A stretch of 64,000 nt of DNA from Membranipora membranacea (Eukaryota > Bryozoa > Gymnolaemata > Cheilostomatida > Membraniporidae), in contig OU612073.1 in the NCBI GenBank assembly GCA_914767715.1, forward strand, positions 23,498,001-23,562,000, in the 5' to 3' direction. Below the pieces are notes generated by a model. That model saw nothing but the letters and a program-made list of their open reading frames with translations, was not told where the DNA came from and did no database searches. Below are positions 34,201 through 48,600 of this stretch, piece after piece (position 1 is the first letter of the stretch; every line of letters begins with the position of its first letter). Position numbers and translations under genes: made by a program.

Positions 34201-37200
34201 CCTGTTGTGTAATTTCTGATTTGAAACCTCACCGTTCGAGCCTTGATATTATAATATACATACTGTATACATACTGTATATACACTGTATATATACTGTA
34301 TATAAAATGTATATATACCTAGATACTACATATATTGCTTTGTTTAAGAACCACTACGACGTGCATCCAACCAATTTCTACCAGCTCGCACAATATAAAT
34401 TAGATGGGGCTGATTGCCTCTGACAACCTTGTTGAACAACGCCCAGATAAGATTTTGTAGCTTAACTTAGAGTCAGTGGATATAATGTATTCAATGACAT
34501 TGGCTAATGTCTGAACAGAAGAGAAGAATCAGAATGAGTCAAATGGGAGTACCATACCGTAACTTTGTCTTCCCTAAGGGAATTTCTAATATCACCAAGA
34601 AGGAAAATTAGAGAAAGATTTTATTCTGTATGGTAGGCCTGTATGGTAGGTCATAACGCTTCTTGTTTTGATTTGAAATTATTCTAATCACATTCAGTCT
34701 CTCTCTATTCATATTATAAAAATTGTTTCCCTTCTTGGTGACGTCTTTTGAATAATAAGCGCAGGGCTCTGATAGTTCTCGCGGTCTCAGACTTTTAGCC
34801 ACTCTGACTTATTCTGTAAATATTTACACCAGAGAAATAGGCTAATAAACCTGATAAACTGGACAACTAATGAATGATAGTGTGAAGGTCTCATTGACAT
34901 GTTTATGCGTAGATAGTGTTAGAATTTAGGGGAGATGTAAGGGGATGGTGTCCCTCTTCCTACTTTGTCTAGGGGGATGCATCCCCCCTTTATATCATAA
35001 CCCAGGTAAACACCAGCTGGTAAATACATCAATATGAGTTTTCCAAAATATGGCTAAATTTGATGCATTTTCAATTGTAATCACCACAGGGCTCCGGCGG
35101 CCGGGACTCCGCCCACGACCCAGCCGGGGGCATAGGCGGCCCCCTGGACCCCCAGCCTGGTTGGCATCCCCCTACCTCATATTTCCACTTCTAACACTGC
35201 GCGTAGATATCCCATCCTCAACCGCTGAGGCACTGAGTGGGAAAAAATAGATAACCAGGTGTATTATCTGAACTAGAATACATTGTTGGCCTTCGAATTT
35301 CAATCACATGAAACAGCTGCTGGAGCAGAGTTGCTACCTAAGAAATGATCAATACTAGAATCTCATCTATATATATTAAATTCATGTCTGTGAAATTTCC
35401 AGTTGCCTCCCCTACACCCCAGTTGCCATCACTATCGGATGATCACCCCCACACAAAAATGTGTACCCATCACAATGGATTATTTCTTATTAAAAGGCAC
35501 TGTGTCAAGTCCTCAAAATCAGGTGGGGGGAGGGTGGCTTGTCAAGACAGGCTAAAAAACACCAATCACAGCAGCTGTGCAAATATAATATCGTGCAGAG
35601 TCTGCATGCAGTCTTGAGGGACTGTGAGGGCTTTTGAGATGTTACGAGGTAGTATCGGGAGGGTAACTTTGAGTCTTGAGAAGCAGTCATGTGGCCTAGT
35701 ACATAGCCTCAGATCATCAGACTGAACAAAATGATTAGGTTAATACCAATACAAAAAACATTACCAAAAGATTTTGATAGCATCTGGGTTATTTTGCCAG
35801 CTATAAGGTGAATGAACTTTGTCTGCAAGTGGTGAATGTGGTGGTTTCATTATAACCAAGGAGTAATGCAAGTGGTTGAAAGTTCTACCCTTGAAGCTCC
35901 AGTAGCTGCTTCTTCCTTTGCCAGCTTCTCTCAATTCAGCCCTCTCACAAACCAAAGTGCAAACTCTTGATTAAGAGGTCATAGCATATACACTATAATT
36001 CCCTCTATTGGATTGAATTTGGTGGCTGTAGCCTTTTAAACTCTTTCTAAGATGCACTCCCATCTCTCTGGATATACATTTGCTGACTTAAATTAACTTT
36101 GAGTCATAATTGTACCATGTCTCATAACATTTCACCCTGCAGTAACATTTACAATCTTGCTCCAATTCCTTTTAAACTGAGCTGAAAATGGATTAAATGG
36201 GAATATTTTGGTATTCTAAGGCAAAATAACGGGATTCCATGGGCAATTATTAGGATTTATCTCCTCCCACATTTTTGAGTTGAAAAACTGATTTTCTCCC
36301 AAACTGGCAAACTGAGAGGTGTAGAAACTATGACATAGTATTTAGAAAACCTATCTACAAGTGTAAACACTGTCAAATTCTTGCCCCTAAGCCGTTAAAG
36401 TAAACTGAAAGCTAACTGTTGGTGTCTTCTGGACTATTAGCAATGAACATAAAAACTAACTTAAGTTTTACCCCCTAAGGACATTATGTGCGTGATTAGA
36501 GGGGTCTAGTCTAGAGTAGATCATATCCCTAGTTAGGCGATCTAAAACCAGTACCATCCGATAATAACTTGTGGTGAAAGTATAACAACCTCAAAACTCA
36601 TTTAAATGGTTTTGGGTTAGCAACTCCTCTACCTTTAGATCTCTCCTGACTACTGAGTCTTATATTTATCTTGTTCATATTTTAAGGCAGGATGTTTGAC
36701 TTCACTGCGGATGATGTCACAACCAGAACTCTAAATGAGGTGAAAAGCCACGGCAAGCTGTACACCGTAGTTGCCTTTCGAAGGCGTGAAAAGGTTTGGT
36801 AGAGATTATTGACTTTGATCTTATAGGTTTGATTGATTGTGAAACAAATTTAATATAAGCATTCAGAATATTTAGAACTTTTGTATTTAGTCGACAAACA
36901 CTGGATGCGACCAAATACAGCAAGTTTCAGCCGAGTTGCTTATGCTGCTAGTGTCCTGATAGACTCCATTTCATATTGCATGACATTTAACTGATTTCAA
37001 TGTGATTATATGCACATAAATAGAGCAATGTATTTTGACAGGTAAGACCTCTGGAATGCCCAATGAAGGGGGCAGAAGTAACGGCCTTCCTCTCAACAGA
37101 GCCGAATGCTGTGCATTGGCTCAGTGACAGCAGGAAGTGGTGAGTAACAGTCACAATCCATAATTATAAATTTGCCGCCATGTATTCAAAGTATTGGATT

Positions 37201-38259
37201 ACCACACCAGAAAATAAAGCCAAACTCACTGTTTTGCTTAACATTTCGTAAAGGAAGTGCAGATCTACCGAGTCTAAGTGATCATACAGCTGAAAGTGGG
37301 AGTTCGTGACATCAAATTATCAAACACTCATTTAAGAGATAACTAAGAGATACCTCATGTTTGAATGTTTCATGCTAAATGTGTGTGTGACAATATCCAT
37401 AAACCTTAATGTCGTTATATGACCGTAACTTCATTTCAAGGTGGGTCTCCTACGGAGTTGAGGATGAGATTGCTGATGCCGAAACCACCAACTACCGGCT
37501 TAAATTTTTAAGCTGTATCCTTTTGCCACCTACATTAAAATATATCTAGATTTTCTGGCAGCATCTCAAACCTGCAAAAAGTCTCCTCCGAAAAAAAAAT
37601 AGGAAAAAAAATTGATTAATGGTCAATTCTATTATGGTAAAGTGTTTTATTTGACAAGCTATATTTCCTTGACTGCTAGTGACAAACAGCTGTAGTAATT
37701 ATAAGAAAACATTCAACGAGAGTAGAGGTGGAAGCAGATGTAGCTGGGGAGCTTGTTGGGCACACAAGAGATCGGATGCCAGGGAAAGCCCCGGTGAGTC
37801 GTGCTTACAAACAATACCTTTCTCTCTATTGAAACGCATACACTAAGGAGTTAGAGTTAGAGTCTCTCACTCCGTGGTTGGACTTCAGTCCCAACAGATT
37901 TTGATTGCGATTAAAATTTGTCCACACTGCATTACGGTATAAAGTGGTAACACGTCTGACCCGCAATGCTCTTCAAATAAGCAATAATTACTGAAATTAT
38001 TACCCGTTTTCGAAAGATGAACTGGGTGTCATTCGATGGTCATATTATACGATAGTGTTATCTTGTTTGTTGAGAGATGATACTGATAGGTGCTTCAACT
38101 GCATCAAAAAGCTTCTCAAATGTCAAAATTCGATTTTTAATTATATTTAGTGTCAGATAAATTGTTTCAAAAAGCAAAGCTTGAAAATGATAGACTTTCA
38201 ACTTTCTATTTTTAAGAATGATGATGCTAGGCTAATGGCAGGAAGGGAATATTTTGCAG

Positions 38260-38279
<20 letters not shown>
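28272..38279 (+). CDS. Unrecognised ~363-residue N-terminal region, spliced in frame to a katanin-like segment
   Basis: Eleven exons keep one open frame of 1089 nt: 28272-28307, 30462-30603, 31134-31197, 31423-31552, 31778-31885, 32664-32744, 32940-33088, 36691-36793, 37042-37139, 37441-37514 and 37690-37793. A 20-nt exon, 38260-38279 (GNPNVE), follows and joins to a TGA codon. Visible landmarks are STKEQLISELLSLTGRHGRL, an Ala/Pro-rich linker (AAPETAAPVPAAPQ), LLQVLFRRAINE, ESILIYELTMVNDTG, AVHWLSDSRKWWVSYG and RVEVEADVAGELVGHTRD. There is no signal peptide and no MIT domain as in katanin. Some borders are weak (31423 acceptor, 37515 donor). GNPNVEW is the usual lead into a katanin AAA domain, so the exons are one locus. 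It could also be a separate gene ending here. Function is unknown. Confidence 0.55.
28330..30260. repeat. Degenerate 16-bp minisatellite, ~1.9 kb, partly inverted
   Basis: The unit is close to ACAGGCCTACCAGCTT, with many variants and indels, filling intron 1 of the plus-strand gene. From about 29935 to 30110 the unit is on the other strand (AAGCTGGTAGGCCTGT), then it returns to the first orientation. ORFs in it (LQAYELTGL-like) are repeat artefacts. Confidence 0.95.
28498..28560. repeat. Hairpin inserted in the minisatellite
   Basis: Arms 28498-28523 (GGTCTACTCCAAACCCTGGG...) and 28535-28560 pair with few mismatches. The sequence is unlike the surrounding 16-bp unit except at its edges. Confidence 0.75.
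31836..31863. other. 28-bp palindrome inside a coding exon
   Basis: GCACCTGAAGTAAATTTACTTCAGGTGC (split here as GCACCTGAAGTAAA / TTTACTTCAGGTGC) is perfectly self-complementary within exon 31778-31885, encoding APEVNLLQV. The frame stays open. Confidence 0.85.
32115..32510. repeat. 27/33-bp minisatellite, ~13 units, open in all frames
   Basis: The unit TAGTACTCGCACAGCGCCCT+ATACCCA (27 bp) is repeated about 13 times, some units carrying an extra CAGTCA (33 bp). Both lengths are multiples of three, so long ORFs (STRTAPYTH, VLAQRPIPI, GIGRCASTM) run through in three frames. It lies in an intron of the plus-strand gene. Confidence 0.95.
33132..33168. repeat. CT microsatellite
   Basis: (TC)n, interrupted once, just after the exon ending at 33088. 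Confidence 0.9.
33252..33789. mobile_element. 538-bp fold-back element with ~190-bp arms
   Basis: The terminal arms starting ATAGACAGTTTTCTGA and ending TCAGAAAACTGTCTAT pair over ~115 bp with few differences (including CAGTTTGGTACTTTTAACCC). Pairing resumes near 33425-33450 and 33613-33645. No ORF is present. It lies in the ~3.6-kb intron between exons 33088 and 36691. The rest of that intron holds TGTATA-rich repeats (34255-34325) and a GC-rich patch at 35085-35165, but no gene. Confidence 0.85.
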
Positions 38280-41274
<2,995 letters not shown>

Positions 41275-42625
41275 AACCGTTTATGTTCCGTTGATAATAT
41301 ATCAATATGGGCCAATATGCCATAAACGATTTCCTTAAAACTCCCTATTATACATACTGCACGTTACCAGTCAATAAAATGTACATAGTCAACTTATCAG
41401 ATTTACATATTGTGTTGTTATCTACTCTTTTGTTGGGAGCAGATCACTCCAGCTGTCTACAGGGTTTTGATGGAAATGGTTAGTGAAGATAGAGACCTAC
41501 CGCTTGACATTTGTGTGAATTGGACAATGTTAGGTGGAAGCCACATTGACTACCAAAGAGGCTATGCTAAGGAGAAGGAATTGATATACTAATAGATACT
41601 TAACATGACTATGTAGTACATAGAACAGCTCCAGCGCTTATTTGGACAGAAACGATAACTAGCTCGATCGGTTTCCATAGAGTAGAAATTTATTCATTCT
41701 TTAGTGTGTATATTTATAAAAAAGGAATGTTATCACAAATTGAAACGCGCAAGTTCCAGCTGATGCACATTATGTTTATAGTTAAAGCGTATAACAGCAG
41801 AGTCCGAACCAAGCAAGTAGGATATTTTGGCAGACCTCTTATTAAGTTGTTTTTATTTACTAGATGTCAATACATAACACCTATATCTGTACATGGACAG
41901 GATATCTACTGGAATGATGAATGTTGATTGTTGTTTCTGCCGGTCTGTAATGTCTGCAATAGTCTTACGTGTCACAATGCACATGTCGGTCAAGTCTTTG
42001 AGATAATGGGGAGCAGCGGATGATATTCAGCTTATCCTTCAACAAATTCCACTCTCTCTCTTTATCTATCATCATTTTTCTCGGCATATCTAAGACACCA
42101 AAAAATGAGGTTTTCAGAGCTATTTTTGTAAAATAAAAGCTTTTCTTGAGATTCTTTTTGCTATATCAACTTATACTATGCCATAGACTATATGTGCCAA
42201 ATTTCAGACCTCTAGCTATAGTACATCACCATGGGGTCCAGTTGTGGTCCATTTGTCTCGTGGTCCATTTGTCTTGTGGTCCATGTTGCATGTGGTCCAT
42301 TTGTCTTACACTCCATTTATCTTGTGGTCCATTTGTCATAGAACCGAAAAAAATGTAGGGTACTGGATATAATATTTGTATAACATTTTACCCGTAAAAG
42401 AATTATATAAGAAAAATAAAAAGTGAGACTATAAACATATACTATGTACAAAATTGATGTATAGCCACTGGTATCATAAACAATTTTTGGTTTGAACGGT
42501 AAAATTGTTGTTTATAGATGCATTATGACTGTAAAACATTTCTTCATTTAGACGCTACTATTATTTAAAAGCTAGAATTTCATCAAATTGACTAGATTTA
42601 AGCTTTTCTTCAGCCTCGATTTATT
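41275..42625. other. Convergent intergenic region with polyA signal and 18-bp repeats
   Basis: AATAAA at 41373-41378 lies 99 nt past the katanin-like stop. At 42233-42340 there are about six diverged copies of an ~18-bp unit (GTGGTCCATTTGTCTTGT). An ORF at 41410-41592 has no recognisable similarity and is not called. Near 42380-42560 sequence matches the spacer after PY-A and PY-D. Confidence 0.6.
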
Positions 42626-45600
42626 TCACCATCGGGCTAAAATAACATCATCATATGACGGAGGCAGGCAATCATCCGAAGCTGTTGAGTTATTGAGAGG
42701 GGCAGATGGCATCTGAGTTTGATCAGAAGTTGTCTCCTCATCTCTCACTAGAATCTGAACACACTGTCAAAACAAGAAAATACAGTACACCAAGGATTTC
42801 TCTTGAAATCCTTGAGTACACTAAGGACTAAATACCAAAAATTTGAGGAGAAAGTTGATGGTATGAGAGTTTGAGCATAACTCACATTTTTTCTTTGGAA
42901 TTTCGATTAACTATTTAAATTCTATCTTGCAAGCCATTGCACTCTTAAAAAACCGACTGCATGAATTCTATCTGTCATCAAATATTCATATGTTAGTAAA
43001 CGATCCGCCAGCTATTCCTGTTCATATAGCTTGTTAATACTTCATCTCTCTAAGGCCACTGACTAGTTATTGCTATCAAATATTGTTAAAAGAAAAAATG
43101 TCATTGAAGCTCTGTTTTTTTGTGTGGCAAAAATGACATCAAACAATTTGGCCGACTTCAATTATAGGAACAATAGCATCTGAGGGCATTCAGTCGCAGT
43201 TAAAAGAACTGCGCATATCAAGAGGTTAAAGCGGGCTACTCAAATGTCCTTTGCTGTTCAGGATAGATTAATCAGTAGTGGCTTACAGTATCAGTGAATG
43301 CGGGCGGGGCATTCCTAGCATTGGGCGTGGCATAAGATGGAGCATAAGAGCAGTTGAATTCTGTGCCTCCATTTGCTAAAATCAACGATAAAAAAGAAAT
43401 AACACATGATCAAACGGAGACAAGGAAAGAAGTCACTGCAGAGTGAGCATTTGATATTGGTTTCAAACAAACTCACAGCATGGGTCAGTGTCGGCAATCT
43501 GCCAGGGAGGTGGGGAGGGGGAAGGTGGGGAGGCGGTAGGAGGGTGAGGAGGGAGGTAGGGAGGTTCCTTTTTGTCGCAGCTAGTTTTCTATGTGCAAAA
43601 AGTCATCAATGTTATGATGATAATCTTAGCAAACCATAAATCACTTTTTATTTATTACTTAAGCATTGATATATTCAGCTGAAGTGTAACAGATAGCTAT
43701 CTTACCTATGCGCTGACTCCTCCTGTAATATCCTCTCATCCTTACAATGGTGACCAATAGACCAATAACCAACAAAATTGCTGCTATGGGTACTCCAAAT
43801 ATATAGCTGTCAAAAAAGCATAACACATATGTAATATGGTATACTATGAAACAAAGCAGAGTATGAAGCCGAAGAACAGCTTTGTTCAGTTTGACTATGA
43901 ATCTTGAATAGCTGGGTCCATTGTTACTTTTAACAGTTCAACCACAAGGGTGACTATATAAAAGTTGTAGGAGGTGGCTCAGTTGGTTAGAGCGCCGGTC
44001 CTTCAACACGCAAGTGATGAAGGTAGTGAGTTCGAATCCCACTGCAGTCCATTGACTACTGGGGTTTGGTTGGCCCCCAGATGTGCTCCGACCTGCCTGC
44101 AAACTGAGAGCGAACTGGCGCAGACATTGCGGCCTAGCCCTTAAGGTAACTAAATTTCGACGCCCTTACTCGGGATGTGGCGCCCTTACTCGGGATGTGG
44201 CGCCCTTACTCGGGATGTGGCGAGTGATATGACATCTGATTTTAATCAACCTTAATCAACCAAAACTTAATTTAGTAATTTTCATTGACAGCTCGAGTTG
44301 TAGGTAATTAATTGATGCCTGTCATGAAGGGACAGCAGATGATGGACAGAAATCAAACTATTAAAAAAACTCTTACACCTTAACCTACATTGTAACAATT
44401 TATGCTGTTTTGGATGGGCGCTAAAAACAGGCACTGGCAACGGATGTTGTGAGATATGTGGCAAGTGCTGTATGGGACGTGTTTTACACCACCCATGCGC
44501 CTCCTACAGCACCCACAACAATGGTTTATGGGCCTTGAGTGGTGTAAAACATGTCCCATGCAGGGCCTGCCACATGCCTCACAACATCCGTTGCTAGCAC
44601 CTGTTTCAATGCCCATTCCAAACAGTAAAAACTCTCGCAATGTGGTTTAGTTTGTGCATGATTTCTGTCCATCAACATACTGCTGTCTCTTCATTACCGG
44701 CATACAACAAACCATCTATCATGATTTTTCATAAAACTGGCTACTGCACATACAGGACTGAACATTTTCTATAATGGAGTTTTTTTATACATATTTTTAG
44801 ATGCAAACAGACAGAATATTTTTCGCACACACAATGGCCTTGTTAAGAGTCAGAGGGCTACCCATATAAGAGTCAGAGGGCTACCCATATAAGAGTCAGA
44901 GGGTTACCCATATAAAGGTTTTATACGTCCATATCTTAAACTGGGCAAGACTTCGGTATTCAATGCTTCAGCGATATTCCCGATGAAGCTTACATACATG
45001 AATTATACCTTACACGGCAGGCTGCAGCCACAAGAAAAGGAGTCCAATAAAGATATTTTTACTCAAAAAAGGTATTCCAGTACACGATGTGGATGGATTT
45101 ATTACTATCATAGACAAAAATTTGTCACGAAATACGTTGCTAATACTGACAAGAAAGAAAAACATGGAAAAAATCAGATCTCTGTTGTATAAAAAGTTTT
45201 TTAGAATAGTATATTATTAAGTGTATGTATGAGATGTCTTAAAAAGTTGTCTCTACCCCATGTACCCTGATATTTAACGGTGCGGTAGCGACCTGAGGGG
45301 CATTTAGTTAGAAAGTCATTGATAAAGTGCTCTTCATCGTGTATGTACCGTGGTCCAAGTGTCTTGATCTGGTTGGCCACCAGAGCATCTATATTGGGGT
45401 GCTCAATCCCTAACTTGGCGGCATCTTTAAATATTTTGCGTAAGGCCTTCTTGTCGCTTGCATGGATGCTTGTAAAAAGTATGGGGAGACAGTAAGTGAT
45501 GAGGGATACAATAAAACTCTTGAATAACATATGAGAAAGGGGCTTTGAGCTATAGTATACAAAGTTTTTCACAATATACATGCGTTGAGATGCAGTAGTC

Positions 45601-48600
45601 ACTATGGATTGCACATGATCATGATAGCGGAGTTTATCGTCAACAGTAACACCAAGGTATTTTACTTGTCACAAAAATCAACTTCCGTGCCGTTAAGGAT
45701 AAGAGTAGAGGTAATGGGCCTAACAAGCTGAGTAGAAAACATCATTTCTTGAGTCTTGGAGGCGTTTAACAATAGGTTTTAATCACAACATTGCTTTGAA
45801 ATTCTACTAATCTCATCAAGATAGGCATTAAGATCTGATTGATTTGATACGCATCCAATTATACAGGTGTCGTCTGCGTATTTAATGACAGTAATATTAC
45901 TCAAGTCTGAGGTAATCCTATTGGTATATATTGAAAACAAAAGTAGAGATAAACAGCAACCCTGGGGAGTGCCAGTGTTGGTTATGATGGGTTTTGAGAT
46001 ATTGTGCCATCTACTATTGTTCTTTGGGTGTGATTCGCTAGGAAGCTGTATATCCATTCAGTGACATTGGAGTCGAGATGTGATAGTTGCGAGATTAAGT
46101 CTGGAACATGTATTGTGTTGAATGCAGAAGAAAAGTCAAGGAACAGACACCTGGCATAATTTGAAGCTTTCTTGTCAATGAAATCTGTGATGGTAGTAGT
46201 GAGGCATAAAAGGGCATCTTGAGTTGAGCGGTTTGCACGATAAGCAAACTGAAGGTGGTCCATAGCTGTATGAGTAATAATGTAATGTTTAACAAGTCTC
46301 TCCATCATTTTGCACAGGCAACTGGTGAGCGCTATTGGTCTGTATTGTTTAAGTTGATCGTGATTCTTAACTTTGGGTAGGGGTTTGATAATGGCCGATT
46401 TCCAGGAAGTAGGGGTTGACTTAGACGTGATAGATAAATTGAACAGTTTTGTTATGACAGGCGCCAGTTGATAGGCACATAGCTTAAGTACTTTGGGGAT
46501 GAGGCCATCAGGGCCTGGACTTTTCCTCGAGTTCAACGATTTCAATTGCTTTAAGACAGTAGCCTCTTCTATTTCTAAAGGTGGTGCTATGGTTGCGTTG
46601 TAATTGATGTCAGGACGGTCAGCGAGAGGATTCTTAAATCTTGTGAAGAAGGTGTTTAGGTCATCTGAGTTGAATGGATTTTGGATAACGCTCTTAATGA
46701 CTTCTATCTTCGTTTCGAGAAAACCCAGGACCCTCCCGAGCTACCTCCACTCTGCAGCGATAATATCCCTAAGCTGGTTGCTGGTGACTACATCAAAACC
46801 CTACGTCAAACTGACAACAGAAAAAGCGGTGGACCAGATGGCATTCCAGGTAAATTACTCAAAACTGCAGCCTATGCACTTGGTGATCCTCTATGTAATT
46901 TATTCAATGACTGTATCAAGGAGGGTAAATATCCAGATGTATGGAAAAATGCTGTTATCAAGCCAATCCCAAAGTCAAACACTGCAAATGTGGCCAAGGA
47001 CTATCGACCGCTTCAATACACAACAACATGCTGAACCTGATACATAGCTTCCTGGTGAATTGTAAGCAGTGGGTAGCTACGAAAGAAGCCAAATCTCTCG
47101 TTAAGACATCTTCAACAGGCTCGCCCCAGGGCTGTGTGTGGAGCCCAATCCTATTCTCAATTTATGTACAGGATATGTCGGTACCATCGATGGGCAACTA
47201 TCACCTTATCAAATATGCAGATGATACAATCTTACTAGAGCTATGCTATCCTAATGTACCATCTACATTACCTGCTGCAGCAGAATGTCTAACCAGCTGG
47301 TTCAGCTCGCAAGATCTGCTCCTCAATGTCTCTAAGACTAAAGAACTCATATTTACCAACATGAGAGACAACCGTGCATGTGATCCCCTGGTAATCAATG
47401 GCACAGTAGTTGAGCAGGTCGAGTCATTTGTATATTTAGGTACCACTGTTGACCACAAGTTGAGCTTTAAGGTACATTCTGAGGCAGTTATCAAGAAAGC
47501 TCGTAAGCGCCTGTTTATTATGAAGAAGTTGTCCTCTCTTGGTTACTCTACTTTCATTGAATGTGTTTTTATTTATCATCTATGTACATTATTTGGCCAT
47601 ATATCCAAAACATGTCGCAACTCCATTAATGATGTTATATCAACCGCTAGCTTTTTAGCTGACTGTGAAGTCCCATCTCTGTGCGAGGTTTTACCAGAGT
47701 TTTTAAGAACCGTTGTCTTCGTATGTATGAAACAGACAATGAGCCAATATTAGCCCTAGCTACTCTTCCATCAGGGCGCTACTGTAATATCAGATGTAGG
47801 ATAGAGCTACGGAGACAATGCTTTAAAGCACAATGTGTGAAATTTTTAAACTCTGTTTTCTTCAAAAGATGATATTTTATAATGTGCAGACTTTTATATC
47901 ACTAGTTAACTTTTTAGCTCTACAAAACCAATATTTCTTAACCATAACGGCAGAGACAGAATAAAGTATATATATATTTTGAGTTGGTTTTGGGCTATTA
48001 GTAGGTAATCCACTAATCTTTTTAGTGTCAGTCCAGGCTTTAGCAGGTTCTTTCGCTAGGTTATGCTGTATTTTCCGAGAGTATTCTTGTTTGGCTTGTT
48101 TAATAGATTTAGTGATGTCGCATTTGAGTTTGTTGTAGATTTTACGGTTACCAGTCTTGTTGGCTTGTTGTTTCTCATCGATCATCTCCGATATTTGTTT
48201 ATTGATCCAGGGTTTTTGATTTGTGCAAACTCTGACGCTCTTCTCTGGTATACACAGATCGGTACAAAAGTTAATATAGTCAGTGGTTATATCCGTTTGC
48301 TTATCAAGGTCATCATTGTCAGAAATTAAATTGTCCCAAATAGTGATGTCAAGAGCAGCTTGCAGATTTTCACAGTTTTCTTCAGAATAGGTACGACGAG
48401 TTATTCTAGTGGGTTTGCATTTTGATAACGGAGTGTAGGTGGGAATGAGATGTGTTATATAATGGTCAGATTCACCAAGCTTAGCTAGTTGACAACATTG
48501 TTTGAACGCATCCTTAATCCTAATGTAGCATTTATCTAGAATTCTGTTTTTACGTGTGGGTGTTTTCACTGATTGGTAATATCCAGCAAGCTTAAAGGGT

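Noticed and set aside
41410-41592. 60-residue ORF after the katanin-like stop
   Set aside because: No recognisable domain, lies past a polyA signal, and no supporting exon was found.
43969-44050. Functional tRNA gene
   Set aside because: A and B boxes are good, but the segment runs into a SINE body and 20-bp tail repeats, and the cloverleaf is imperfect.
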